From NCBI GenBank assembly GCA_900313005.1, contig ONZJ01000002.1, positions 1,876,996 to 1,940,995 of the forward strand: DNA of 64,000 bases. Direction: 5' to 3'. The position numbers and the translations under genes were made by a program. This document shows positions 44,696 to 53,098 of the stretch, piece after piece. This DNA comes from Rhodobacteraceae bacterium EL129 (GTDB lineage Bacteria > Pseudomonadota > Alphaproteobacteria > Rhodobacterales > Rhodobacteraceae). Under the pieces are notes generated by a model. That model did no database searches, had not been told where the DNA came from, and saw nothing but the letters and a program-made list of their open reading frames with translations. Each line of letters opens with the position of its first letter. Position 1 is the first letter of the stretch.

Positions 44696-44725
44696 AAAAC
44701 CCGCGCTGGATACAGCGCGGGTTTT
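44696..44725. terminator. Bidirectional terminator between fpr and the Ala/Glu-rich gene
   Basis: A perfect 13-bp stem (AAAACCCGCGCTG/CAGCGCGGGTTTT) with a GATA loop, A-rich before and T-rich after, serves both convergent transcripts. Confidence 0.9.
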
Positions 44726-44745
44726 GCTTGTTGTAGAGCTAAGGC

Positions 44746-45630
44746 TTATTGCCCCAGAGCCTGCTTTACAGCGTCGAGTGCTGCTTGCAGCAGTTCGGGG
44801 TTGTCTGCGGCGCTTTTCACACCTTCTTTTAGAAGGTTCTTCTGAATCTCACCCAGGCTTGATCCGTCGATCATCTCGGACACTTTGTCCATCGCGAAGC
44901 CATCAACAGTCAGCGCGTCTTCGGCTTCGGCAGCCGCTTCTGCGGCCGCGGCGGCGGCTTCTGCTTCTGCTGCGGCTTCGGCGGCAGCCGCTTCGGCAGC
45001 AGCAGCAGCTTCGGCAGCGGCAGCTGTTTCGGCTTCAGCAGCGGCGGTCGCGTTTGTCGCTTCTTCTGCGGCTTCGGTGGCGGCAGCTTCGGCAGCGGCC
45101 TCAGCAGCAGCGGCTTCGGCGGCAGCAGCTTCTTCAGCAGCGGCGGCAGCTTCGGCAGCGGCTTGCTCGGCAGCGGTGGCTTCGGCTTCTACCGCGGCGG
45201 CGGCTTCGGCAGCAGCAGCTTCGGCTTCAGCGGCAGCGGCTTCGGCGGCTGCTTCGGCTTCTGCAGCAGCGGCGGCAGCAGCTTCTTCCGCAGCGGCAGC
45301 TTCAGCAGCGGCGGCTTCTTCGGCAGCAGCAGCTTCAGCGGCGGCAGCCTCTTCAGCAGCGGCGGCTTCAGCGGCAGCGGCCTCTTCTGCAGCAGCGGCC
45401 TCTTCTGCAGCAGCGGCAGCGGCAGCGGCTTCCTCGGCGGCAGCGGCCTCGGCGGCAGCAGCGGCTTCATTTGCAGCTGCTTCGGCTGCGGCAGCTTCTT
45501 CAGCGGCAGCAGCTTCGGCAGCAGCCTTTACAGCAGCAGCTTCCTTCGCGGCATTTTGCGAGCTGACGAAGAAGTAGCCCCCGATTGCCAGAACTGCGAC
45601 CAGCAGGCCAATAATTACGTTCTTGTTCAT
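44746..45630 (-). CDS. Membrane-anchored Ala/Glu-rich repeat protein (294 residues)
   Basis: I do not recognise the family. A short N-terminus and one membrane helix (about 5-24, IIGLLVAVLAIGGYFFV) anchor a stretch of about 200 residues built almost only of Ala and Glu (EEAAAAEAA units repeated). This must be a long helix, strongly negative and without Lys or Arg. A distinct C-terminal domain of about 55 residues (MDKVSEMIDGSSLGEIQKNL to KQALGQ) looks like a small helical bundle. The nearest comparison is TolA, whose long helix is instead Lys-balanced. A paralogue lies 21 bp upstream on the same strand. The ATG has GGAGAG in front. It probably spans the periplasm, with the C-terminal part reaching a partner. 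Confidence 0.75.
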   Translation of the reverse strand: MNKNVIIGLLVAVLAIGGYFFVSSQNAAKEAAAVKAAAEAAAAEEAAAAEAAANEAAAAAEAAAAEEAAAAAAAAEEAAAAEEAAAAEAAAAEEAAAAEAAAAEEAAAAEAAAAEEAAAAAAAEAEAAAEAAAAEAEAAAAEAAAAVEAEATAAEQAAAEAAAAAEEAAAAEAAAAEAAAEAAATEAAEEATNATAAAEAETAAAAEAAAAAEAAAAEAAAEAEAAAAAAEAAAEAEDALTVDGFAMDKVSEMIDGSSLGEIQKNLLKEGVKSAADNPELLQAALDAVKQALGQ

Positions 45631-45651
45631 AGTTCTCTCCTCGTCCGAAAG

Positions 45652-46131
45652 TTATTCGGTAATTGCGTCGGTCAAGCTGTTCACAGCATCTGTTGCGGCG
45701 TCCGTCGCTGCATCTGCGGCCCCCTCAAGCGCCTCGCCTGCAGCATCGCCAGCCGATTCTACAGCTTCTGTTGCTTCTGTCATTGCTGCATCAGCAGCCT
45801 CTTCAACGGCTTCAACAGCGCTGTCTACGGCCTCTTCCACGGCTGTTTCTGCCTCAGCAGCGGCAGCTTCAGCTTCAGCAGCGGCCTCGGCAGCAGCGGC
45901 TTCGGCGGCAGCGGCAGCTTCGGCAGCGGCAGTTTCTGCGGCAGCGGCTTCAGCGGCGGCGGCTTCTTCCGCAGCAGCGGCTTCTGCGGCGGCCGCTTCT
46001 TCAGCAGCGGCAGCTTCTGCTTCTGCTTTCGCGGTGGCACCTGTGATGTCCTGGATCGACTTGCCGGTCACCAACATGTAACCCCCTGCCAGCACAACAA
46101 TTGCAACCGCAACCCATAGTAAATTTTTCAT
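45652..46131 (-). CDS. Membrane-anchored Ala/Glu-rich repeat protein (159 residues), paralogue
   Basis: From the ATG at 46131, with GAGGAG eight bases upstream, the protein repeats the design of its downstream neighbour: an N-terminal membrane helix (LLWVAVAIVVLAGGYMLV) and an Ala/Glu-only segment (about 35-105). The end differs: about 50 residues of Ala/Asp/Val/Thr-rich helix (AVDSAVEAVEEAADAAM and similar) without a folded tail. The shared VLAxGGYxxV helix ending indicates duplication from one ancestor. The 21-bp gap suggests co-transcription. No function is known to me. Confidence 0.72.
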   Translation of the reverse strand: MKNLLWVAVAIVVLAGGYMLVTGKSIQDITGATAKAEAEAAAAEEAAAAEAAAAEEAAAAEAAAAETAAAEAAAAAEAAAAEAAAEAEAAAAEAETAVEEAVDSAVEAVEEAADAAMTEATEAVESAGDAAGEALEGAADAATDAATDAVNSLTDAITE

Positions 46132-46336
46132 GTTCAACACTCCTCAGCACAGACGCCCGGCACTCCAGTGCGGGCTTGGAATTTGTTAACACCAGATGCG
46201 CGTTGAAGGAAAAAGGTGCAAGGGGGAATGTGGCTGATTTCGGCTCAGATTGGCCGATATTCCTGCTTGTATCACCCCGAGGGGGCGTTTACCTTGCCTC
46301 CTTGAGAATATCTCAACAATTAAAAGGAACACGACC

Positions 46337-46885
46337 ATAGCCCGAAGACCCCATAACGCGCCACCCACGCGCGACACCGGCCCCCGAATTAATGAACGCA
46401 TCACATCAGCAGAAGTGCGCCTGATCGGGGCCGATGGAGACAATGTCGGCGTCGTGACACCCGCCCGCGCCATGGAAATGGCGGATGAAGCTGGATTGGA
46501 CCTGGTTGAAATCTCGCCGAATGCGAATCCGCCCGTCGCCAAGATCATGGATTTTGGCAAATATAAGTACGAGCAGCAAAAGCGCGAGAGCGAGGCCCGC
46601 AAGAAGCAAAAGGTGATCGAGGTGAAGGAGGTGAAGTTTCGCCCCAACACTGACACGCATGACTATGAAGTCAAAATGCGCAACGTCACCAAATTTCTGG
46701 AGAACGGCGATAAGGTGAAGATCACCCTGCGCTTCCGCGGCCGCGAGATGGCCCACCAGGAACTGGGCCGCAACCTTTTGGACCGGGTGGCCGAGGACAC
46801 CAAAGAAATCGGCAAGGTCGAACATATGCCCAAGATGGAGGGTCGCCAGATGATCATGATCATCGGCCCGACTGCAAATAAGTAA
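46337..46885 (+). CDS. infC: Translation initiation factor IF-3, initiating at a non-canonical ATA codon
   Basis: IF-3 binds the 30S subunit, checks start codons and prevents premature 50S joining. The natural N-terminus [20 protein letters not shown] is reached only from ATA at 46337, which has AAGGA eight bases upstream. No ATG, GTG or TTG lies at the right place, and the open frame back to 46250 has no ribosome site. From ATA the product is 182 residues, with the IF3 N-domain ([18 protein letters not shown]) and C-domain ([18 protein letters not shown]). Since IF-3 itself discriminates against such codons, the start provides autoregulation, as AUU does for E. coli infC. A strong terminator follows. 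Confidence 0.93.
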   Translation: MARRPHNAPPTRDTGPRINERITSAEVRLIGADGDNVGVVTPARAMEMADEAGLDLVEISPNANPPVAKIMDFGKYKYEQQKRESEARKKQKVIEVKEVKFRPNTDTHDYEVKMRNVTKFLENGDKVKITLRFRGREMAHQELGRNLLDRVAEDTKEIGKVEHMPKMEGRQMIMIIGPTANK

Positions 46886-46908
46886 TTCGGTCAAAGCCAT
46901 ACGATTTC

Positions 46909-46936
46909 AAAGCCCCGCCATCTTGCGGGGCTTTTT
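46909..46936 (+). terminator. infC rho-independent terminator
   Basis: A 10-bp stem (AAAGCCCCGC/GCGGGGCTTT) with a 6-nt loop and TTTTT lies 24 bp after the infC stop codon. Confidence 0.88.
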
Positions 46937-46970
46937 CATGTGCAATTCAGCCTGAGGTCATGAGCAAACG

Positions 46971-46999
46971 AAAACGGCGCCCTGATTGACAGGACGCCG
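46971..46999 (-). terminator. zapA rho-independent terminator
   Basis: On the minus strand CGGCGTCCTG and CAGGGCGCCG form a stem (one mismatch) around TCAAT, followed by TTTTCG. It lies about 25 bp beyond the zapA stop. Confidence 0.7.
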
Positions 47000-47022
47000 C
47001 GTCGTGTCTGAACACCAGCCGC

Positions 47023-47412
47023 CTAGCTGCGCGGATCAACCGTTTCGGCCAGCGCCTCGGTGCGGGCGGCGATTTCGGCGAGTAAGTCTGTCACACCCGC
47101 AGGCACAACCGGCACTTCGATGCGCTCGGCCTCGGGCATGGGAGCGTTGCGCAACTGGGCAAGCTCGGCCTCTTTCTCGGCCATCTTGTCTTCCATTTCG
47201 CGGACCCGGTCCTGAAGGCCCGCGGTTTTATCCGCCAGCATCAGCCCTGCCATAAGCAGCATGCGATCTTCGGGCATACGGCCGATTTGCGAGGTCAGAA
47301 CCTGCGCTTCTTCGTTCAGCATGGCCGCGGCGGATTTGAGGTAGTGTTCCTCGCCTTCCTGACAGGCCACATCAAAGCTACGTCCACCGATATCAATGTT
47401 GACTTCGGGCAT
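47023..47412 (-). CDS. zapA: Cell division protein ZapA
   Basis: ZapA bundles FtsZ filaments at the division ring. The 129-residue protein has the N-terminal beta-strands VNIDIGGRSFDVACQEGEE, the helix DRMLLMAGLMLADKTAGL, and a coiled coil through MEDKMAEKEAELAQL. It is longer than the E. coli protein by a C-terminal tail (VVPAGVTDLLAEIAARTEAL), which is common in alphaproteobacteria. Its start overlaps the stop of the upstream coiled-coil gene (TAATG), so the two are translated together. Confidence 0.92.
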   Translation of the reverse strand: MPEVNIDIGGRSFDVACQEGEEHYLKSAAAMLNEEAQVLTSQIGRMPEDRMLLMAGLMLADKTAGLQDRVREMEDKMAEKEAELAQLRNAPMPEAERIEVPVVPAGVTDLLAEIAARTEALAETVDPRS

Positions 47413-47894
47413 TATGCGTCCTCCGAGTTGTCGGCAGCAGCCGCTTTGGCGATACGTGTGAGTTCTGCCAGGACCGCTTCGGTCTCGGCTCGGTCCGCGG
47501 CCCGGGCGGCGCGCAGGCCTTCCAGTTCGCTGAGCATCGCTTTGTTGATCAGATGCGGCTCGGCCACGCCGGCCTCATTGGCTTCGCGCAGGGCTTTGTT
47601 GTTATCCCGCAATTGCTGGTTGGCCCGCCGCAGAGATTGCAAATCCGCATCCAGCTGAGCCAGCCCGTCGCGCTGCGCACGAGAGGCTTGCTCGGCCTCC
47701 TCCACTTTTTCTTTCATGCGTTTTAGACGCTCTTCAAGTTGCGCGTTGGCGGTCTTTTCGTCGTCCAACTGTTGGCGCAACGCCGCTACCTCTTCTGGAT
47801 CGCCCGCTCCGGTGCCTGACATTCCTTCAAGCCCCTGGCTGATACGGTCCAGCGCCGATGTGATCCTGGATTGCAGGTCGTCGATCTGACTCAC
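47412..47894 (-). CDS. Coiled-coil protein paired with ZapA
   Basis: The protein has 160 residues and is almost wholly coiled coil (about 30-110, EVAALRQQLDDEKTANAQLE and similar heptads), with no membrane segment and a helical C-terminus rich in Ala. The gene overlaps zapA by one base. In Rhodobacteraceae such a gene regularly precedes zapA, and a divisome-associated (ZapB-like) structural role is plausible from form and partner only. Confidence 0.78.
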   Translation of the reverse strand: MSQIDDLQSRITSALDRISQGLEGMSGTGAGDPEEVAALRQQLDDEKTANAQLEERLKRMKEKVEEAEQASRAQRDGLAQLDADLQSLRRANQQLRDNNKALREANEAGVAEPHLINKAMLSELEGLRAARAADRAETEAVLAELTRIAKAAAADNSEDA

Positions 47895-48118
47895 GTGGCT
47901 ACCCCTTCCCTAACTCTTTTCTTGTCTTTTGCCTTATCCCCGCACGTTTGGCGAATCGCCTCCCGCACTTATTAACGACAAGTTTACAGAAGCCTGTCCC
48001 GAAATGCGCCCCCTTTAGGCAGGGCGAAGCAATGGGGAGGGTTAGAGCCGCTTGATCTTTGGGCCTCGCCTGATATGCACCTGTGGTATCTGCTGATTGA
48101 CCAAAATGAGGCCTCCCC

Positions 48119-50137
48119 TTGGATATTGCTGCTCTGCGCTCTGCCAACCCCGAACATTGGATGCGCGCCACTGCCATTCGTGCCCTGACCCTTGATGCTG
48201 TTGCGGCAGCGAATTCCGGCCACTCCGGCATGCCTATGGGCATGGCGGACGCGGCCACGGTGCTGTTTGAAAAGCACCTGAAGTTTGACGCCAAGGCCCC
48301 AGACTGGCCTGACCGCGACCGGTTTATCCTGTCGGCGGGTCACGGCTCGATGCTGCTCTATTCGCTGCTGCATCTGACCGGGTACGAGGATATGACCCTC
48401 GATCAGATCAAGAACTTCCGCCAATGGGGCGCTATCACGGCGGGCCATCCCGAATATGGCCATGCCAAAGGGATCGAGACCACCACCGGCCCCTTGGGTC
48501 AGGGGATCTCCAATGCCGTAGGCTTTGCCATGGCCGAGGAAATCCTGCGCGCCCGCTATGGCCGCAAGCTGATGGATCACCACACCTATTGCATCGCCGG
48601 TGATGGCTGCCTGATGGAAGGCGTGAGCCAAGAGGCGATTACGCTAGCCGGACGCTACAAGCTGGGCAAGCTGATCGTGTTGTGGGACAACAACAACATC
48701 ACCATCGACGGACCTGTGTCGCTGTCGGATAACACCAACCAGGTGGCGCGTTTCAAATCCGCAGGTTGGCATGTTCTGGAAGTGGACGGGCATGATCCCA
48801 ATGCCGTGGATGCGGCGCTGACCAAGGCCAAGTCCTCCAACAAGCCGTCAATGATTGCGTGCAAGACGCATATCGCAATTGGCCATGCGGCACAGGACAC
48901 ATCCAAAGGCCATGGTGCACTGACCGATCCGGACCAGATGATCGAAGCCAAGAAGGCTTATGGCTGGACCACCGGTCCATTTGAGGTGCCCGCCGATGTG
49001 AAATCGCAATGGGAAGCCATTGGCACCCGCGGTGCAACTGAGCGCGCGGCCTGGGAGGCCCGTTTGGCAGAAGCATCCAAGCAACGTCAGGCAGAGTTTG
49101 CCCGCATCTTTGACCGTGATGTGCCAAACAAGCTGTCGGCACGCATCAAAGCGTTGAAAAAGCAGGTCTCGGCTGAGGCTCCCAAGGTGGCCACCCGCAA
49201 ATCATCCGAGATGGTTCTGGAAGTGGTCAACCCGATCATGCCTGAAACCGTGGGCGGATCGGCGGATCTGACCGGTTCCAACAACACCCGCTCAGGCGAT
49301 ATGACCGCCTTTGACACCGATAACCGCAAAGGGCGGTATGTCTATTGGGGCATTCGTGAACACGGCATGGCCGCTGCGATGAACGGTATGGTGTTGCACG
49401 GCGGCATTCGCCCTTATGGTGGCACTTTCATGTGCTTCACCGACTATGCCCGTCCTTCCATGCGCCTGGCGGCCCTGATGAAAGTGCCAACAGTGTTTGT
49501 CATGACCCATGACAGCATCGGTCTGGGCGAGGACGGCCCGACCCACCAACCGGTCGAGCATCTGGCGATTTCACGTGCTACGCCGAACACTTGGGTCTTC
49601 CGCCCCTGTGACACCGTTGAAACGGCCGAGGCCTGGGAAATGGCGCTGTCCTCAAAGGAAACGCCGTCCGTTCTGTCTTTGACACGCCAAGGTGTGCCCA
49701 CGCAGCGCCTGGAGCATAAGACCAAGAACCTGACCGCCCAGGGCGCTTATGTCCTGGCCGAAGCCGAGGGCAAACGTCAGGCCATCCTGCTGGCAACCGG
49801 ATCAGAAGTGGCCGTGGCCATGGAGGCCCGCGAACTGCTGCAGGCCAAGGGCATCGGCACCCGCGTTGTTTCCATGCCCTGCTGGGAGCTGTTCGAGGCG
49901 CAAGACGAAAGCTATCGCAAACGGGTTCTGCCCGGCGGATCAGCCGTGCGCGTGGGCGTTGAGGCTGGCGTGCGAACCGGCTGGGATCGTTGGCTTTGTG
50001 GCGAACGGGGCCGCGAGACGCGCGCGGGCTTTGTGGGCATGTCCAGCTTCGGGGCCTCAGCCCCGGCGGGCACACTGTACGAAAAATTCGGCATCACCGC
50101 CGAGGCGGTGGCCGAAAAAGTGCAATCGCTTCTATAA
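48119..50137 (+). CDS. tkt: Transketolase
   Basis: This 672-residue thiamine-diphosphate enzyme of the pentose phosphate and Calvin-type pathways transfers two-carbon units between sugar phosphates. ThDP and Mg sites are seen in [14 protein letters not shown] and [14 protein letters not shown]. Substrate-binding His residues lie in GHSGMPMG and in [15 protein letters not shown]. The frame opens with TTG at 48119, with GAGG seven bases upstream; the first in-frame ATG (48161) would remove conserved residues. Downstream come the gap genes of glycolysis, but intervening genes and strands make a single operon unlikely. Confidence 0.96.
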   Translation: MDIAALRSANPEHWMRATAIRALTLDAVAAANSGHSGMPMGMADAATVLFEKHLKFDAKAPDWPDRDRFILSAGHGSMLLYSLLHLTGYEDMTLDQIKNFRQWGAITAGHPEYGHAKGIETTTGPLGQGISNAVGFAMAEEILRARYGRKLMDHHTYCIAGDGCLMEGVSQEAITLAGRYKLGKLIVLWDNNNITIDGPVSLSDNTNQVARFKSAGWHVLEVDGHDPNAVDAALTKAKSSNKPSMIACKTHIAIGHAAQDTSKGHGALTDPDQMIEAKKAYGWTTGPFEVPADVKSQWEAIGTRGATERAAWEARLAEASKQRQAEFARIFDRDVPNKLSARIKALKKQVSAEAPKVATRKSSEMVLEVVNPIMPETVGGSADLTGSNNTRSGDMTAFDTDNRKGRYVYWGIREHGMAAAMNGMVLHGGIRPYGGTFMCFTDYARPSMRLAALMKVPTVFVMTHDSIGLGEDGPTHQPVEHLAISRATPNTWVFRPCDTVETAEAWEMALSSKETPSVLSLTRQGVPTQRLEHKTKNLTAQGAYVLAEAEGKRQAILLATGSEVAVAMEARELLQAKGIGTRVVSMPCWELFEAQDESYRKRVLPGGSAVRVGVEAGVRTGWDRWLCGERGRETRAGFVGMSSFGASAPAGTLYEKFGITAEAVAEKVQSLL

Positions 50138-50202
50138 TGACCTTGAGGGGCGCACCCCGCGTGCGCCCCGATCCTGCTGTCATTCATCGGAAGGGACGAT
50201 TT

Positions 50203-50748
50203 GTGAAAAAGACCATCGCTTGTCTCGCCCTTGCCGCGCTTGTCTCTTGCGAAGAAGCCGAGATCTATACAGCACCCATCGCAGGTCCGCGAACCAAAGA
50301 CGCCAACGTCTTTGCCCGGACTTTTCTCGATCAGATGCAAGCCCGCTCGTTCGAAGCCAACCGCGAGTTTTGCGGGCTCTTTGGCCGTGACGCCGAGGGC
50401 TATATCATCGCCACGCCTCCGCTGCTGGGTCGGCTTGATACCTGCCGCCCGCCCTATCCCGAGGATGGGTTCAATACCTTCGCCTCTTATCATTCCCACG
50501 GTGCCTTTGACTATGACGCCGATTCCGAAGTTCCCTCCTCCAATGATCTGTTGGCCGATCAGGCCGAAGAAGTAATGGGCTACATCAGCACGCCTGGTGG
50601 ACGTATATGGCTGAGTGATGATGGCAAGGCTAAGCAGGTTTGCGGGCTGGGGTGCATCACGGTTGATCCGCGTTTCGAGCCGCGGGTTTATGGTCCTGTG
50701 CAGCAGCGCTACACCATCGCGCAGCTGCGTCGCCGCGAAAACACGTAA
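50203..50748 (+). CDS. Lipoprotein with JAMM-like DUF4329 domain
   Basis: A GTG start at 50203 (AAGGGA upstream) gives 181 residues with a lipoprotein signal ending LAALVSC, with Cys16 to be lipidated. The domain that follows contains His97-Ser-His99 in YHSHGAFDYD and Ser112-x-x-Asp115 in VPSSNDLLAD. This is the H-x-H...S-x-x-D order of JAMM/MPN+ zinc isopeptidases, here with a longer spacing than usual. DUF4329 proteins share it. A periplasmic peptidase or toxin-like domain is possible. There is no immunity-like neighbour. Enzyme activity is inference. Confidence 0.75.
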   Translation: MKKTIACLALAALVSCEEAEIYTAPIAGPRTKDANVFARTFLDQMQARSFEANREFCGLFGRDAEGYIIATPPLLGRLDTCRPPYPEDGFNTFASYHSHGAFDYDADSEVPSSNDLLADQAEEVMGYISTPGGRIWLSDDGKAKQVCGLGCITVDPRFEPRVYGPVQQRYTIAQLRRRENT

Positions 50749-50754
50749 TCGCGC

Positions 50755-51354
50755 CTACTCCCGCTCGGCCCAAAGCGCCCACATCGCAAAAAGCGGCGTA
50801 TCGCCTGAACGCATGGCATGCAGAATGCCGGGCGGGTTGTAAAACGTCCCGCCGATGCCAGGGGGAAACCACGTCTCGCCATCCTGGCTGAATTCAGAAT
50901 CGCTGAGCACCAGATAGGTTTCTTCAGGCGGATGGGTATGATCGGGATAGCGCACATTGGGGGCCTGAAAGTTCACGCCCAGATAGACCTGTGCGTGGGG
51001 CATCAGCCCACCTGGACCCACAATCATCGAAAGCACATGGTTGTCTTCGAAGTTCGCGCTGGCCTTGGGGCGGTCGCCTGCGCGCCTGCGCCATTTCAGA
51101 TGAGGCTCTAACGCATTGAAGGCCTCGACCACACTGCGAAGGGGGCCTTGGGCAAACATCTCAGGGCGCGTCGCCTGCGCCAGTAAATCGCATACCGGCA
51201 GGCGTTCCGGGGTTTGGCCCCGCACCGTGATCGGCCCATCCAATTCCTCAAAAATGCGCGCGCAGGACTGACGCCCCGCAGGGGCTGTCACCTGCGCGTC
51301 GAATGCCATTTTTGCCGCATCAATGAAGGCCCTGAGGTGTTGATCTGCCGACAT
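50755..51354 (-). CDS. dddQ: Cupin DMSP lyase, DddQ-like
   Basis: From the ATG at 51354 (AAAAGGG upstream) the protein has 199 residues, the usual DddQ size. The cupin motif YPDHTHPPEETYLVLS supplies Tyr136, His139, His141, Glu145 and Tyr147, and GILHAMRSGDTPL supplies His179. These reproduce, at one constant offset, the metal ligands and catalytic tyrosines I recall for Ruegeria lacuscaerulensis DddQ. Such enzymes cleave dimethylsulfoniopropionate to dimethyl sulfide and acrylate. The surrounding genes are not DMSP genes. A general cupin of unknown role is the alternative. Confidence 0.72.
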   Translation of the reverse strand: MSADQHLRAFIDAAKMAFDAQVTAPAGRQSCARIFEELDGPITVRGQTPERLPVCDLLAQATRPEMFAQGPLRSVVEAFNALEPHLKWRRRAGDRPKASANFEDNHVLSMIVGPGGLMPHAQVYLGVNFQAPNVRYPDHTHPPEETYLVLSDSEFSQDGETWFPPGIGGTFYNPPGILHAMRSGDTPLFAMWALWAERE

Positions 51355-51552
51355 GCGTTCGCCCTTTTCCTGACCGTCTTTCCAGGAGCATGCCACAGGC
51401 AAAGCGGCCTGTCAGGGCCGAAGAGCAGGCCACAGAGCAGGTTTTCGCAAACAGTTATCGCTATCACATTGCCCCTACAGCATTTTCCGCTTTCCCCGCA
51501 GCAGTCAGGGCAGTAAGACGCCCCCAAATCCTTACGCATCAGGAGACCCTCC

Positions 51553-52554
51553 ATGACCGTCAAAGTTGGCATCAACGGATTTGGCCGTATCGGCCGCTGT
51601 ACCCTTGCCCATATCGCAGCCTCTGGCCGCACTGACATCGAAGTAGTCAAGGTCAATGCGACCGGCCCCATCGAAAGCGCTGCCCACCTTATCAAATATG
51701 ACAGTGTGCATGGCCGATTCCCCAACGAGGTGACGATTGGCGATGGCACGATGGATCTGGGCCGTGGTCCGATGCAGATGTATTCCACTTACGACATGGA
51801 CGAGCTGGACTGGTCCGGCTGCGACGTGGTTCTGGAATGCACGGGCAAATTCAATGACGGCGAGAAGGCCAAGAAACATCTTGAGCGCGGTGCCGGAAAG
51901 GTGCTGCTGTCCGCCCCCGGCAAAAACGTCGACCGCACGGTTGTGTTCGGTGTCAACGACGCTGACATGCAGGCGGGTGAGCGGATGATCTCAAACGGGT
52001 CGTGCACCACCAACTGTCTGGCCCCGGTGGCCAAGGTGTTACACGATGCCTTTGGCATTGAATCCGGCATCATGACCACGATCCACGCCTATACCGGTGA
52101 TCAGCCCACGCTGGACCGTCGCCACAAGGACCTCTACCGCGCGCGCGCAGCGGCCATGTCGATGATCCCCACCTCCACTGGGGCGGCCAAAGCCCTGGGC
52201 GAAGTGCTGCCTGCCCTGAAAGGCAAGCTGGACGGGTCGGCCATCCGCGTGCCCACGCCTAATGTATCGGCTGTGGATTTAACCTTCGTGGCAGGCCGCG
52301 ACGTGACCGAGGCGGAGGTGAACGCCGCCATCGAGGCCGCAGCAAATGGCCCCATGAAGGGCGTTCTGGGCTATGATCCCGAACCAAAAGTCTCCATCGA
52401 CTTCAACCACACCGATGAAAGCTCTATCTTCGCACCCGCTCAAACCAAAGTGATCGGTGGCCGCCTTGTGCGCATCCTGACGTGGTATGATAACGAGTGG
52501 GGGTTCTCGGTGCGCATGGCTGATGTAGCCGTTGCCATGGGCAAACTGGGTTAA
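51553..52554 (+). CDS. gap: Glyceraldehyde-3-phosphate dehydrogenase, type I (first copy)
   Basis: This 333-residue enzyme of glycolysis/gluconeogenesis oxidises glyceraldehyde 3-phosphate. It has the Rossmann motif INGFGRIGRCTLAH, catalytic Cys151 in SNGSCTTNCLAPVA, and a substrate His in the HAYTGDQ region. At the end of the second beta-strand the sequence is KVNATGPI, so the acidic residue that in NAD-specific GAPDHs binds the adenosine ribose (Asp36 in the second copy) is Ala36 here. A preference for NADP, and so a biosynthetic role, is inferred. A terminator follows directly. Confidence 0.95.
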   Translation: MTVKVGINGFGRIGRCTLAHIAASGRTDIEVVKVNATGPIESAAHLIKYDSVHGRFPNEVTIGDGTMDLGRGPMQMYSTYDMDELDWSGCDVVLECTGKFNDGEKAKKHLERGAGKVLLSAPGKNVDRTVVFGVNDADMQAGERMISNGSCTTNCLAPVAKVLHDAFGIESGIMTTIHAYTGDQPTLDRRHKDLYRARAAAMSMIPTSTGAAKALGEVLPALKGKLDGSAIRVPTPNVSAVDLTFVAGRDVTEAEVNAAIEAAANGPMKGVLGYDPEPKVSIDFNHTDESSIFAPAQTKVIGGRLVRILTWYDNEWGFSVRMADVAVAMGKLG

Positions 52555-52578
52555 CCCACTCGAAAACGATACCGTTCG

Positions 52579-52612
52579 AAAGCCCCGGCGCAGCGCGTGT
52601 CGGGGCTATTTC
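52579..52612 (+). terminator. Probable terminator after the first gap gene
   Basis: AGCCCCG and CGGGGCT enclose a GC-rich loop of about 13 nt and are followed by ATTTC; the T-run is short. Confidence 0.55.
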
Positions 52613-52742
52613 GTACGTGCAATCCATCTTCTGCATAAACTTTGGTTATATTCCGCGTATTTACACCCAAAGTGAGATGGTACACCGTCCGAATGTTCCC
52701 CAAATGCTGATCACACAAACCAAGCATGAAAGGAACCACACC

Positions 52743-53030
52743 ATGAAACGTATTATCGCACTTAGCCTGGCCATCACCACTGGAGCCGCAATGGCCTATG
52801 CCTCGGAAAACAGTGCCGAACCTGCGCTAGACGATGCCAAGGCCGTTCAAATCACGCAGCTTCTGGAAGGCGAGGGATATGATGTTCAATCCATCGAAGC
52901 CGAAGACGGCGGATATGAGGCATACGCCATGAAAGATGGCACGCCCTGGGAGATTGAACTCGCATCAGACCTGACCATCACCGAGACCGAAGCCCAGGAT
53001 GATGAGGATGAAGACGCAGACCACGATTGA
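52743..53030 (+). CDS. Secreted PepSY-domain protein
   Basis: The ATG at 52743 gives 95 residues: a signal peptide (cleavage after AMAYA near 19) and a single PepSY-type domain (AVQITQLLEGEGYDVQSIEA, then YEAYAMKDGTPWEIELA). An acidic tail (DDEDEDADHD) is also present. PepSY domains are found with proteases and, in small stand-alone form, next to cytochrome b561 genes. A cytochrome b561 gene follows 68 bp later, and the two probably form a redox module at the membrane. The function itself is unknown. Confidence 0.85.
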   Translation: MKRIIALSLAITTGAAMAYASENSAEPALDDAKAVQITQLLEGEGYDVQSIEAEDGGYEAYAMKDGTPWEIELASDLTITETEAQDDEDEDADHD

Positions 53031-53098
53031 TCTGTCATCGGGCTGGCCCTGCCGGAGTGCAGGGTCAGCCTGCCCTTCTTCCAAAGGACATCATAGTC

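Noticed and set aside
44724..45577. Very long plus-strand open frames opposite the Ala/Glu-rich genes
   Set aside because: They encode only Leu/Gln/Arg, Ser/Ala or Gly/Ser/Phe low-complexity text, the expected mirror of GCN repeats, and lack ribosome sites; the minus-strand genes have membrane helices, start signals and a terminator.
46971..47022. 6S RNA beside zapA
   Set aside because: 6S RNA often lies near zapA, but the space after zapA is under 100 bp and holds only a terminator. The 47895-48118 region upstream of its partner gene could not be folded convincingly by eye.
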